The notes below the pieces were generated by a model. The model was not told the DNA's origin. It did no database searches and worked only from the letters and a program-made list of their open reading frames with translations. The translations under genes were made by a program, and so were the position numbers. From the NCBI RefSeq assembly GCF_021404465.1, contig NZ_JABFTT010000014.1, forward strand, positions 1 through 64,000: 64,000 bases of DNA. The letters run 5' to 3'. The DNA is from Billgrantia zhangzhouensis. GTDB taxonomy: Bacteria > Pseudomonadota > Gammaproteobacteria > Pseudomonadales > Halomonadaceae. Of the stretch, positions 54,897 to 63,702 are shown one piece after another; the stretch's first letter is position 1, and each line of letters opens with the position of its first letter.

Positions 54897-56108
54897 CTAC
54901 AGCCCGATTTGGTGTGCCCGGTGGGTAAAGAAGATCCCACTCGGGGACTCTGCCGGCAGCCTGGCCAACTCCTCGAAGGTGCGGGTGTCGTAGACCACCA
55001 CCTGGTTGCTGTCGCGGGCCGAGATCCAGATGTGCTCGCCGCGGGGGGTGAACTCCTTGTGCAGGATCGATTCGCCGGGTTCGAGGGTCTCGATCACCTC
55101 CAGGGTCTGGGTGTCGATCACCTGCACCTTGTCGTTGAGCGGGTGAGCGAAGGTGACCCATACCTGGCGTTCGTCGGGGCGGCTCATGACGAAGATCGGC
55201 TGTCCGTGAACCCCGATGCGATGGGTCAACGACCAGTCGGTGGTATCGGCCACCAGCACCTCGTTGCGTCCCACCGCGGGGAAGAAGGCCCGGTCGCCGG
55301 CCATGGCCCAGCCCTCGAGATGGGGCATCTTGTACACCGGCAAGCGCTCCTCGCCCTGGCCGTAGTCGGGCAGGATGCGCTGCACGCCGCTTTCCGGATG
55401 CCATAGGTCGAGCAGGGCCATGCCGTCCTCGCCGAACAGGCCGGCGATGTAGTAGCGGCCGTTGGGGGTGATCAGGGCATCGTAGGGCATGCTGCCCACG
55501 TCACGGAACTTGCTCAGCTCAGGCTCGTCCTGCGACATGTCTAGCGTCCAGATCTCGCCGGCCTCGAACAGGCTGAAGACGAACATGTTGCCCGGCACGT
55601 CCACCACCCCCACCACCTTGGCCTGGGCGCTGCTGCCATCGGATTTTTCGTAGGTGGCCGGTACGTCGATGACGAGTTCCATGGTCTCGGTATCGAACAC
55701 CTTCACCCCGCCCGGTTCGTAGTTGCCCACCGCCACGAAGCGGCCGTCCTGGGAGATGGCGCCGCCGATGCTGTTGCCGCCCTGGATGATACGCCCGGCG
55801 ATCTCGCCGGTGAGCAGGTCGAGCTTGGTCAGGCCGCCGTCGCGGCCGAAGACGAAGGCGTAGCGCGCATCGCGGGTGAACTTCACCGAGGCGTGGGAGA
55901 GATCGCCGAAGCCCTCGACGTGGCGCAGCACCTCGCGGCGGCTGGTGTCGACCAGCGCCACGCTGCCGCTGGCGCGCTCGATGACCACGCCGAGGTCGCC
56001 GGTACCTCGTAGCGCCCCGCCAGGTGCCTCGGCCAGGGCTTGTCCGATGAGCAGCAGGGCCAGAGCACTGGCGGCGACCAGGGGCTTGAAGGGGTAGGGC
56101 AGCGGCAT
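54897..56108 (-). CDS. nirF: Heme d1 biosynthesis protein NirF
   Basis: 403 aa from ATG 56108 (GAGGAGACC upstream). d1-type eight-bladed propeller without a cytochrome c domain. It acts late in d1 synthesis as dihydro-heme d1 handling protein or dehydrogenase with NirN and NirS. The signal peptide (…ASALALLLIGQALAEA) shows no lipobox Cys, unlike the lipoprotein form in P. aeruginosa. Confidence 0.95.
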   Translation of the reverse strand: MPLPYPFKPLVAASALALLLIGQALAEAPGGALRGTGDLGVVIERASGSVALVDTSRREVLRHVEGFGDLSHASVKFTRDARYAFVFGRDGGLTKLDLLTGEIAGRIIQGGNSIGGAISQDGRFVAVGNYEPGGVKVFDTETMELVIDVPATYEKSDGSSAQAKVVGVVDVPGNMFVFSLFEAGEIWTLDMSQDEPELSKFRDVGSMPYDALITPNGRYYIAGLFGEDGMALLDLWHPESGVQRILPDYGQGEERLPVYKMPHLEGWAMAGDRAFFPAVGRNEVLVADTTDWSLTHRIGVHGQPIFVMSRPDERQVWVTFAHPLNDKVQVIDTQTLEVIETLEPGESILHKEFTPRGEHIWISARDSNQVVVYDTRTFEELARLPAESPSGIFFTHRAHQIGL

Positions 56109-56124
56109 CTCGGTCTCCTCGGGA

Positions 56125-56466
56125 TCAGTCGGCCAGGGTTTCCAGGCGATTGTCGGTACGCAGGTGATCGGCGATCCAGCGTGCCTCGGCGTCGCTGAGC
56201 AGGGCTTTCCAGCCCGGCATGGCGCTGCCGGGAATGCCGTGCTGGATGATGTGGGCGAGCGCCTCGGGGCTGAAGCCCTGCATACGATCGCGGGCCAAGG
56301 CCGGGCCAAGTCCGCCACGCAGGGTCATGCCGTGGCAGGAGCCGCAGTCCTGGTAGAGCAGGGTTTCCAGCTCGGCCCGGCGTTCGGGGCCAAGCTCGTC
56401 GCCGCCCGCCATGGCCGGTAGGGCCAAGGCGGCACAGAGCAGCGGTAACAGGGCCGGCAGCTTCAT
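56125..56466 (-). CDS. nirC: Cytochrome c NirC
   Basis: 113 aa from ATG 56466. Signal peptide (MKLPALLPLLCAALALPAMA), heme site CGSCH, axial Met in GSAMPGWKALL. NirC is an electron carrier for d1 maturation or nitrite reduction. It is transcribed ahead of nirF and divergently from nirD. Confidence 0.93.
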   Translation of the reverse strand: MKLPALLPLLCAALALPAMAGGDELGPERRAELETLLYQDCGSCHGMTLRGGLGPALARDRMQGFSPEALAHIIQHGIPGSAMPGWKALLSDAEARWIADHLRTDNRLETLAD

Positions 56467-56550
56467 CGAAGACCTCGGCGGCAGCTTGTCTATCGGCATC
56501 GCGGAGAGCGAGCCGTCGCCGCAGTGTCCCGCTCGGAGAAAGGGCTCGCC

Positions 56551-56564
56551 TTGACCGTCATCAA
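56551..56564. promoter_or_regulatory. FNR/DNR-type box on the nirC side
   Basis: TTGACCGTCATCAA fits TTGAY-N4-RTCAA exactly, 85 bp from the nirC start. Confidence 0.75.
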
Positions 56565-56589
56565 GCGCATGGCAAGTCGCTCGCGACTT

Positions 56590-56603
56590 TTGACTTGCGT
56601 CAA
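56590..56603. promoter_or_regulatory. FNR/DNR-type box on the nirD side
   Basis: TTGACTTGCGTCAA is a perfect 5-4-5 palindrome, 91 bp from the nirD start and 39 bp (centre to centre) from the nirC-side box. Confidence 0.8.
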
Positions 56604-56693
56604 CGGCACGTCTGATGACGGCTTTCAGGACTGATGTGGCATGTAAGATACCGCTTAAGATCATGCCTCCATCGTCTTGCCTGGTACCTGCCC

Positions 56694-57167
56694 ATGGCTG
56701 AACTCGACGCACTCGACCGACGCCTCATCGATACCTATCAGCGCGGCCTGCCACTCTGCGAGCGGCCCTTCGCCGCCATGGCCGAGCGCTTGGGTGTGAG
56801 CGAGGCTCAGGTGATCGAGCGGCTCCAGCTGTTGCAGCAGAGCCAGGTGCTGAGCCGGGTGGGGCCGGTGTTCGACCATGCCCGCGCTGGCGCCAGCCTG
56901 CTGGCAGCGGTCGCGGTGCCCGAGGCCGAGCGTGACGAAATGGCGGCGGCAATCAACCGCTCCCCCGGCGTCAATCACAACTACGCAAGAGAACACGACT
57001 ACAACCTCTGGTTCGTGATGACCGCGGCCGACGAGAACCAGCTCGAGGCTCGACTGGAGGCGCTGGAGGAGGAACTGGGCTGGCCGCTGCTGCGCCTGCC
57101 GATGATCGAGGGGTACCACATCGATCTCGGCTTCCCGATCCCCTGGAACGAGCTGGAGGCGTCATGA
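56694..57167 (+). CDS. nirD: Siroheme decarboxylase subunit NirD
   Basis: 157 aa from ATG 56694. AsnC/Lrp-like fold that has become an enzyme: it removes acetate carboxyls of siroheme to give didecarboxysiroheme on the d1 pathway. The substrate-site string NHNYAREHDYNLWFV is present. First gene of nirDLGHJEN, each joined by short overlaps or gaps. Confidence 0.94.
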   Translation: MAELDALDRRLIDTYQRGLPLCERPFAAMAERLGVSEAQVIERLQLLQQSQVLSRVGPVFDHARAGASLLAAVAVPEAERDEMAAAINRSPGVNHNYAREHDYNLWFVMTAADENQLEARLEALEEELGWPLLRLPMIEGYHIDLGFPIPWNELEAS

Positions 57168-57685
57168 ACGGCCTGACCTCGACCGCCACCGCTCCCCGCA
57201 TGAGTGCATCTCCCCAGCGCCTGCGTTCGTTGCTCGAAGCGGGCCTGCCGCTGACCGAGCGCCCGTGGCGGACGCTGGCCGGGCAGTGCGGCATGAGCGA
57301 GGATGAGGTGCTCGCCTGGGTCGAGCGCTGGCAGCGGGAAGGGCTGATCAAGCGCTTGGGACTGGTGGTCAGGCACCACGCCCTGGGCATTCGCGCCAAC
57401 GCCATGGTGGTGTGGGACCTGCCCGACACCGCCGTGGCCGAGGTAGGCCGGCGGCTGGCGGCGGAGCCTGCCGTGACGCTTTGCTACCGCCGTCGGCGGT
57501 GCCCTCCGGCATGGCCCTACAATTTGTTCTGCATGATCCACGGCACCCGGCGCGAGCGGGTGCTGACGGTACTCGACGCTATCGTCGAGCGTCATGGCCT
57601 GCAGGATGTTCCCCACCGCGTGCTGTTCAGCCTCAAGGCCTACAAGCAGTGCGGTGGCCGCTACACCCGAGAGACGCAACCATGA
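57164..57685 (+). CDS. nirL: Siroheme decarboxylase subunit NirL
   Basis: 173 aa, Lrp-like fold. Active-site region CYRRRRCPPAWPYNLFCMIHG, then a C-terminal SLKAYKQCGGRYT. It pairs with NirD. Overlaps nirD by 4 nt. Confidence 0.93.
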   Translation: MNGLTSTATAPRMSASPQRLRSLLEAGLPLTERPWRTLAGQCGMSEDEVLAWVERWQREGLIKRLGLVVRHHALGIRANAMVVWDLPDTAVAEVGRRLAAEPAVTLCYRRRRCPPAWPYNLFCMIHGTRRERVLTVLDAIVERHGLQDVPHRVLFSLKAYKQCGGRYTRETQP

Positions 57686-58161
57686 GTGCCCGCCGCCACT
57701 GGCCCGAGCCGGCCGAACTCGATGCTGTCGACCGGGGCATCGTCAATCGCCTGCAGAACGGGCTGCCGCTGGTCGAGTCGCCTTATGCCGCCGTGGCAGC
57801 CGAGCTTTCTCTCTCCGAAGGGGAACTGCTCTACCGCCTCGAGCGGCTGCTGGAAGCCGGCGTGCTGAGCCGCTTCGGCCCCATGTATCACGCCGAACGG
57901 CTGGGGGGCGGGCTGACCCTGGCCGCGCTGGAAGTGCCGGAAGCCGATTTCGAGCGGATCACCGCTTTGGTCAATGCCTTTCCCGAGGTGGCTCACAACT
58001 ACCGTCGTGAGCATCGCCTCAACATGTGGTTCGTGCTGGCCACCGAGACCCCTGAGCGCATCGGCGAAGTGATCGCGGCGATCGAGGCCGCCACCGGCCT
58101 TGCCGTGTTCAACATGCCCAAGCAGGAGGAATTCCATGTCCGTCTCCACCTGCCCGTCTGA
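57682..58161 (+). CDS. nirG: Siroheme decarboxylase subunit NirG
   Basis: 159 aa from ATG 57682, a NirD-type paralogue (AHNYRREHRLNMWFV). It pairs with NirH. Overlaps nirL by 4 nt and nirH by 26 nt. Confidence 0.92.
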   Translation: MSARRHWPEPAELDAVDRGIVNRLQNGLPLVESPYAAVAAELSLSEGELLYRLERLLEAGVLSRFGPMYHAERLGGGLTLAALEVPEADFERITALVNAFPEVAHNYRREHRLNMWFVLATETPERIGEVIAAIEAATGLAVFNMPKQEEFHVRLHLPV

Positions 58162-58684
58162 GCCGTCGAACGCTGTCGCACCGGCGAGCGGACTGGACGA
58201 ACTCGACCGGGCCATCGTGTTGGCCACCCAGGCTGGGTTGCCGCTGGTGCCGGACCCCTGGGGGACGGTGGGCAAGCCGCTGGGCCTGGCCGGCAACGAG
58301 GTGCTGGCGCGCATGCGGCGTATGCAGGCGAGCGGGGTGATCCGCCGTATCGCCGCGGTGCCCAACCACTACCGGCTGGGCTACGTGGCCAACGGCATGT
58401 CCGTATGGGACGTGGACGATGCCCATATCGAGCGGCTGGGGCGCGAAGTGGCGGCCATACCCGGCGTGAGCCACTGTTACCGCCGCCCGCGCCACCTGCC
58501 CGAGTGGCCCTACAACTTGTTCGTGATGCTGCACGGCAAGAACCAGGCCGAGGTCGAGCGTCAGGCCGAGGCGCTGCGCGAGCGGCTCGGCGAGGCCTGC
58601 CGCGACCACCGCATCCTGTACAGCTCCCGCATTCTCAAGAAGACCGGCCTGCGCCTCGCCCGCCGGCCCGGTCCGCCGCGCTGA
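58136..58684 (+). CDS. nirH: Siroheme decarboxylase subunit NirH
   Basis: 182 aa from ATG 58136, a NirL-type paralogue (CYRRPRHLPEWPYNLFVMLHG; SSRILKKTGLR at the end). Its start lies inside nirG, so translation is probably coupled. Confidence 0.92.
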   Translation: MSVSTCPSEPSNAVAPASGLDELDRAIVLATQAGLPLVPDPWGTVGKPLGLAGNEVLARMRRMQASGVIRRIAAVPNHYRLGYVANGMSVWDVDDAHIERLGREVAAIPGVSHCYRRPRHLPEWPYNLFVMLHGKNQAEVERQAEALRERLGEACRDHRILYSSRILKKTGLRLARRPGPPR

Positions 58685-58712
58685 GGCCTGCGCCGCGCCA
58701 GAGGAGGTTTCC

Positions 58713-59927
58713 ATGTTCCGCGTCACCCGCTACGTCAAATCGCTGCTCGAGCCCACGCCCCAAGGAGGGGAAACCGGTGCCGTGCCGCCCAAGCCTCCCG
58801 GCCCGGTGGTGATCTGGAACCTGATCCGGCGCTGCAACCTGACCTGCAAGCATTGCTATACCGTCTCGGCGGACATCGACTTCACGGGCGAGCTTTCCAC
58901 CGACGAGGTTTTCGGTGTGCTCGACGACTTGAAGCGCTTCCGCGTACCGGCGCTGATCCTCTCCGGTGGCGAGCCGTTGATGCGGCCCGACATCTTCGAG
59001 ATATCCCGGCGTGCCAAGGGGCTCGGCATCTATACCGGGCTCTCCACCAACGGCACCCTGATCGACGAGCACAACATCGCGCGCATCGCCGAGTGCGGCT
59101 ACGACTACGTGGGCATCAGCATCGACGGCCTGGAGGCCACCCACGACGAGTTCCGCCGCCGCCAGGGGGCGTTTCGCGAATCGATGCATGCGGTGAAGCT
59201 GTGCAAGCAGCACGGTATCAAGGTGGGGCTGCGCTTCACCCTGACCCAGCATAACTACGAACAGCTCGACGCCATCCTGGCGCTGATCGAGGAGCATGAC
59301 GTCGACAAGTTCTACCTCTCGCACCTCAACTACGGCGGGCGCGGCCATCGCCACCGTAAGCAGGACGCCTGGTACCGGATGACCCGTGACGCCATGACCC
59401 GGCTGTTCGACCATTGCCGTGCCGAACTCGAGCGCGGCGTCGAGCGCGAGTACGTCACCGGCAATAACGACGCCGACGGTCCCTTCCTGCTGATGTGGGC
59501 GCGCGAGCACTTCCCCGACCGGGCCGAGGCGCTGGAGCGGCGTCTGATCGACTGGGGAGGCAACGCCTCGGGGGAGTACATCGCCAACATCGACAACCTG
59601 GGCACCGTGCACCCCGACACCTTCTGGTGGGACCACGCCATCGGCAACGTGCGCCAGCGGCCGTTCTCTGAGATCTGGCGCGACAGCCAGGACGAGCTGA
59701 TGCAGGGCTTCCGTCAGCGTCCGCGACCGCTCAAGGGACGCTGCGCCGCGTGTCGCTATCTGGCGATCTGCAACGGCAATACCCGGGTGAGGGCATGGAA
59801 GGTCACCGGGGACCCCTGGGAGGAGGACCCCGGCTGCTACCTCAGCAATGAGGAGATCGGCGTCGAGCCAAGTCGACAGCGCCGCGTAGCCGCCCCCTTC
59901 GACACGATTCAGGCCATCGAACTGTAG
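58713..59927 (+). CDS. nirJ: Heme d1 biosynthesis radical SAM protein NirJ
   Basis: 404 aa. Radical SAM cluster C41, C45, C48 (CNLTCKHCY), SGGEPL, and a C-terminal SPASM-like Cys set (CAACRYLAICNG, GCYL). It replaces two propionates of didecarboxysiroheme with oxo groups. 28 bp after nirH. Confidence 0.96.
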   Translation: MFRVTRYVKSLLEPTPQGGETGAVPPKPPGPVVIWNLIRRCNLTCKHCYTVSADIDFTGELSTDEVFGVLDDLKRFRVPALILSGGEPLMRPDIFEISRRAKGLGIYTGLSTNGTLIDEHNIARIAECGYDYVGISIDGLEATHDEFRRRQGAFRESMHAVKLCKQHGIKVGLRFTLTQHNYEQLDAILALIEEHDVDKFYLSHLNYGGRGHRHRKQDAWYRMTRDAMTRLFDHCRAELERGVEREYVTGNNDADGPFLLMWAREHFPDRAEALERRLIDWGGNASGEYIANIDNLGTVHPDTFWWDHAIGNVRQRPFSEIWRDSQDELMQGFRQRPRPLKGRCAACRYLAICNGNTRVRAWKVTGDPWEEDPGCYLSNEEIGVEPSRQRRVAAPFDTIQAIEL

Positions 59928-59991
59928 GCCTCGGGACACAAGACCGGAACACGAAAAAAAGACCGTTTGACGCTTCGGGGAGAGGCCGACA

Positions 59992-60843
59992 ATGACCGCA
60001 CACCGCCATTCGCGACACCTGAGTTTCGCCCACGACGAGGCACCGCTGGCGCCCGGCGAGGTCGCCATCGTTGGCGCCGGCCCCGGCGATCCGGGCCTGC
60101 TCACCCTGCGCGCCCTGTCGCTGCTGCAGCAGGCCGACTGCCTGGTGTTCGACCGCCTGGTGTCCGAGGAGGTATTGGCACTGGCCCATCCTGAGGCACG
60201 GCGCTACTACGTGGGCAAGGCCTCGAGCCATCACTCGTTGCCCCAGGAGGAGACCAACGCCCTGCTGGTGAAACTGGCCCGCGAGGGCCGGCGGGTGCTG
60301 CGGCTCAAGGGCGGCGATCCCTACATTTTCGGCCGTGGCGGCGAGGAAGCCGAGCACCTGATCGAGTGCGGCATCGGCTTTCGCGTGGTGCCGGGCATCA
60401 CCTCGGCCTCGGGCTGCTCCACCTACGCGGGCTTCCCTCTCACCCACCGCGACCATGCCCAGAGCGTGACCTTCGTCACCGGCCACGCCAAGGCCGACGG
60501 CGAGTTGACATTGGACTGGGCTGCGCTGGCGGTGCCTCACCATACCGCGGTGTTCTACATGGGCTTGGCCAATGCCGCCTTGATCAGTACCGAGCTGCAG
60601 CGCCACGGCCTACCGGCGGGGCACCCGGTGGCGCTGGTGGAACGAGGAACCACTCCCGAACAGCGCAACGTGCTGACCACTCTGGGGGAACTGGTGGCAA
60701 CGATCGAACGCGAGGAACTCAAGCCGCCGACCCTGATCGTGGTGGGCGAAGTGGTACGCCTCGCCGATACCCTGGGGGCCGGCATGACGACGATGACACG
60801 GCACGACGTGGCGCCGATGGACGTGCGGAGGCTGGTCGTATGA
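59992..60843 (+). CDS. nirE: Uroporphyrinogen III C-methyltransferase NirE
   Basis: 283 aa SUMT. SAM-binding GAGPGDPGLLTLRA, RLKGGDPYIFGRGGEEAE and PGITSASGC. It makes precorrin-2 from uroporphyrinogen III, the first committed step to siroheme and d1. Its stop overlaps the nirN start. Confidence 0.95.
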   Translation: MTAHRHSRHLSFAHDEAPLAPGEVAIVGAGPGDPGLLTLRALSLLQQADCLVFDRLVSEEVLALAHPEARRYYVGKASSHHSLPQEETNALLVKLAREGRRVLRLKGGDPYIFGRGGEEAEHLIECGIGFRVVPGITSASGCSTYAGFPLTHRDHAQSVTFVTGHAKADGELTLDWAALAVPHHTAVFYMGLANAALISTELQRHGLPAGHPVALVERGTTPEQRNVLTTLGELVATIEREELKPPTLIVVGEVVRLADTLGAGMTTMTRHDVAPMDVRRLVV

Positions 60844-62369
60844 GGTGCGTCCTGTCGCTGTTCGGTGCCATGCTGGGCCTGGCATTTTCGGCCGCATCGA
60901 TGGCGCAGGCCGATGCGCCCGACGCCAACATGCTCTACAACCACCACTGCGCCATCTGCCACGGCGTCAGCCGCCTGGGCGGCATTGGCCCCGCGCTGCT
61001 GCCCGACAACCTCTCGCGACTCAAGCGCACCGAGGCCGTCGAGGTGATCCGTGATGGCCGCCCCGCCACCCAGATGCAGGGCTACGGAGCGTTGCTCGAT
61101 GAAGAGGAGATCGCCGTCCTGGCCGAGTGGATCTACGAGCCACCGGAGTTCGAGCCGAGCTGGACCGAAGAGGACATCCTGGCCAGCCACGTGGTGACCC
61201 ACCCTTACGGTAGCCTGCCCGACGAGCCGGTATTCGAGGTCGAGGATCTCAAGAACCTCTTTCTCGTCGTGGAGATCGGCGATCACCACGTCAGCCTGCT
61301 CGACGGCGACAAGTTCGAGCGCATCGCTCGCTTTCCCAGCCGCTATGCGCTGCATGGTGGGCCCAAGTACACGCCGGACGGCCGCTACGTCTACTTCGGC
61401 TCTCGTGACGGCTGGGTGACCAAGTACGACATCTACAACCTCGAAGTGACCGCCGAGGTGCGTGCCGGCATCAACATGCGCAACATCGCGGTGTCCGCCG
61501 ACGGTAACTACGTGCTGGCCGGCAACTACCTGCCTCACACCCTGGTGCTGCTGGACGCGCGCAACCTGGAACTGATCGCTTCCATTCCGGTGGAAGGGCT
61601 CAACGGCGAGACCTCGCGGGTCAGCGCCGTCTATACGGCACCGCCACGCAACAGCTTCGTCGCCGCCCTGCGCGACATCCCCGAGGTATGGGAGATCCGC
61701 TGGCCCGAGGAGCGTGCCGCCGGCGACGAGGCGCTGGTCGGCGACTTCGCCCTGCACCGCATGGAGGCGCCGGACTACCTCGACGACTTCTTCTTCGACA
61801 TGGAGTACCGCTACTTGGTCGGTGCCGCCCGCGGTGGCAAGGGCGGGCAGGTGTTCGACATGGACGAAGAGGTCAAGGTGGCCGAGCTGCCGCTGGAGGG
61901 CATGCCGCACCTGGGCGCCGGGATCACCTGGGAGCTGGACGGTCGTCGGGTGATGGCGATGCCGCACATCGACAAGGGGCAGGTCTCGGTCTTCGACATG
62001 ACCGACTGGTCGTTGATCACGCATATCGAAACCGACGGTCCCGGCTTCTTCATGCGCAGCCACGAAAACTCGCCCTACGCCTGGGTCGATGTCTTCTTCG
62101 GTCCCAACCACGATCGCATCCACGTGATCGACAAGCAGAGCCTGGAGATCGTCGAGACGCTGATTCCCGAGCCGGGGAAGACCGCCGCCCACGTGGAGTT
62201 CGACCGCCGCGGCGAGACCCTGCTGCTGAGCGTGTGGGACGACGACGGCTACCTGCTGTGGCTCGACGCCAACACCCTGGAGGAGCTGGGGCGCATGCCG
62301 ATGAGGAAGCCCTCCGGCAAGTACAATGTGTGGAACAAGACGCAGTACGAGGAAGGCACGAGCCACTGA
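60840..62369 (+). CDS. nirN: Dihydro-heme d1 dehydrogenase NirN
   Basis: 509 aa from ATG 60840, overlapping nirE by 4 nt. Signal peptide, cytochrome c domain with CAICH, then a d1 propeller ending KPSGKYNVWNKTQ. NirN oxidises dihydro-d1 in the last step and hands d1 to NirS. Closest in layout to nirS but with NirN-specific strings (YALHGGPKYTPDG). Confidence 0.94.
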   Translation: MRCVLSLFGAMLGLAFSAASMAQADAPDANMLYNHHCAICHGVSRLGGIGPALLPDNLSRLKRTEAVEVIRDGRPATQMQGYGALLDEEEIAVLAEWIYEPPEFEPSWTEEDILASHVVTHPYGSLPDEPVFEVEDLKNLFLVVEIGDHHVSLLDGDKFERIARFPSRYALHGGPKYTPDGRYVYFGSRDGWVTKYDIYNLEVTAEVRAGINMRNIAVSADGNYVLAGNYLPHTLVLLDARNLELIASIPVEGLNGETSRVSAVYTAPPRNSFVAALRDIPEVWEIRWPEERAAGDEALVGDFALHRMEAPDYLDDFFFDMEYRYLVGAARGGKGGQVFDMDEEVKVAELPLEGMPHLGAGITWELDGRRVMAMPHIDKGQVSVFDMTDWSLITHIETDGPGFFMRSHENSPYAWVDVFFGPNHDRIHVIDKQSLEIVETLIPEPGKTAAHVEFDRRGETLLLSVWDDDGYLLWLDANTLEELGRMPMRKPSGKYNVWNKTQYEEGTSH

Positions 62370-62408
62370 ACGATCATTGGCCGCGCGGATGATTAAAAAG
62401 AAGCATTC

Positions 62409-62422
62409 TTGATACTGGTCAT
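62409..62422. promoter_or_regulatory. FNR/DNR-type box upstream of nnrS copy 2
   Basis: TTGATACTGGTCAT, one mismatch to TTGAY-N4-RTCAA, 65 bp before the start codon and 39 bp after nirN. Confidence 0.6.
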
Positions 62423-62486
62423 AGAAGCTGCCTGGCGCGACTCGCCATAATGCCTTTATCCAAGCATTCAAGTCGGGTATGCCGCC

Positions 62487-63689
62487 ATGAACACCGCTTC
62501 CCCCGCTTCCAACCAGCCGCGCCTGCCCCTGGCGCGGCTGGCATTTCGTCCGTTTTTCCTGCTGGCGTCGCTGTTCAGCGTGCTGGCCATGGTGGTGTGG
62601 TTCGCGTTCTGGCACGGCGACATCCTGCTGCGCCCCCACGGTGGGCTGATGTGGTGGCACCAGCACGAGATGATCTTCGGCTTCGGCGCCGCCGTGGTGG
62701 TCGGCTTCCTGCTCACCGCAGTGCAGAACTGGACCGGACGGCCGAGCCTGAGCGGTGCGCCGCTGCTTGGCCTGGTGGCGCTGTGGCTGGCGGCCAGAAT
62801 CAGCCTGGCGTTTCCCATGGGGCTGCCGATATGGCTGCTGATCGTGCTTGATGTTGCCTTCCTACCGCTGGCGGCGCTGGTCATGGCGCGCCTGGTGGTG
62901 GCAGCGAAGCTGTGGCGCAACCTGGTGTTCGTGCCGGTGCTGCTGTTGCTGGCCACGGCCAACCTGGCCATACACCTGGGTGTGGCCCAAGGCAAGCTGG
63001 CGCTGATCCGTGAAGGGGGGTATCTCGGCGTACTATTGATCGCGGTGCTGATGGTGCTGCTGGGTGGGCGGGTGATTCCCTTCTTCACCTCGCGCAAGCT
63101 GGGGCGGCCGCAGCCGGCACCGATCCCGCTGCTGGAGAAGCTGACCCTGGGCTCGGTGCTGGCGGTGGTGCTGTTGCAACTCGTCGTTCTGCTAGGCGTG
63201 GCGGTACCGGGCGTGCTGCAGGCAACGGTGATGCTGGTCGCGGCGGCGGCCAGCCTGATTCGTCTGGGGCGCTGGGAGGGCCATCTCACCCTGCGCGAGC
63301 CGCTGCTATGGGGCCTGCACCTGAGCTATGCCTTCGTGCCGGTCGGTCTGGCGATGTGGGCCATGGCGCTGATGGGTGCCTTCCGCGTTGAGCTGGCCCT
63401 GCATGCCCTGGCCATCGGCGGCATCGGCGCCATGATGCTGGCGATGATGGCGCGGGTCTCGCTCGGCCACACCGGGCGGGCGATCCGCACCCTGCCGGGC
63501 ATCGGCGTGGGGCTGGGGTTGATGTTCGCTGCGGCCCTGCTGCGCTCACCCGTGCTCGCCGCCTTCCCGCAGATCACTCACTGGATCTACAATCTGAGCA
63601 TCCTGTTCTGGTGCATCGCCTATCTCATCTTCCTGTTTCACTATACGCTACCGCTATTGCGTGCCCGTGTGGACGGGCAGCAGGGATAG
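62487..63689 (+). CDS. nnrS: NnrS family membrane protein, copy 2
   Basis: 400 aa, about 12 membrane helices. The N-terminal motif WWHQHEMIFGFGAAVVVGFLL carries the His residues expected for heme or metal binding. It is the classic long NnrS type and differs clearly from copy 1 at 28383. It lies after nirN with its own FNR/DNR-type box. Confidence 0.92.
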   Translation: MNTASPASNQPRLPLARLAFRPFFLLASLFSVLAMVVWFAFWHGDILLRPHGGLMWWHQHEMIFGFGAAVVVGFLLTAVQNWTGRPSLSGAPLLGLVALWLAARISLAFPMGLPIWLLIVLDVAFLPLAALVMARLVVAAKLWRNLVFVPVLLLLATANLAIHLGVAQGKLALIREGGYLGVLLIAVLMVLLGGRVIPFFTSRKLGRPQPAPIPLLEKLTLGSVLAVVLLQLVVLLGVAVPGVLQATVMLVAAAASLIRLGRWEGHLTLREPLLWGLHLSYAFVPVGLAMWAMALMGAFRVELALHALAIGGIGAMMLAMMARVSLGHTGRAIRTLPGIGVGLGLMFAAALLRSPVLAAFPQITHWIYNLSILFWCIAYLIFLFHYTLPLLRARVDGQQG

Positions 63690-63702
63690 CCGGAGCCAGT
63701 CG

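Noticed and set aside
60555..62666. 703-codon open frame on the minus strand across nirE-nirN
   Set aside because: Antisense shadow of nirE and nirN; the product has no recognisable domain.
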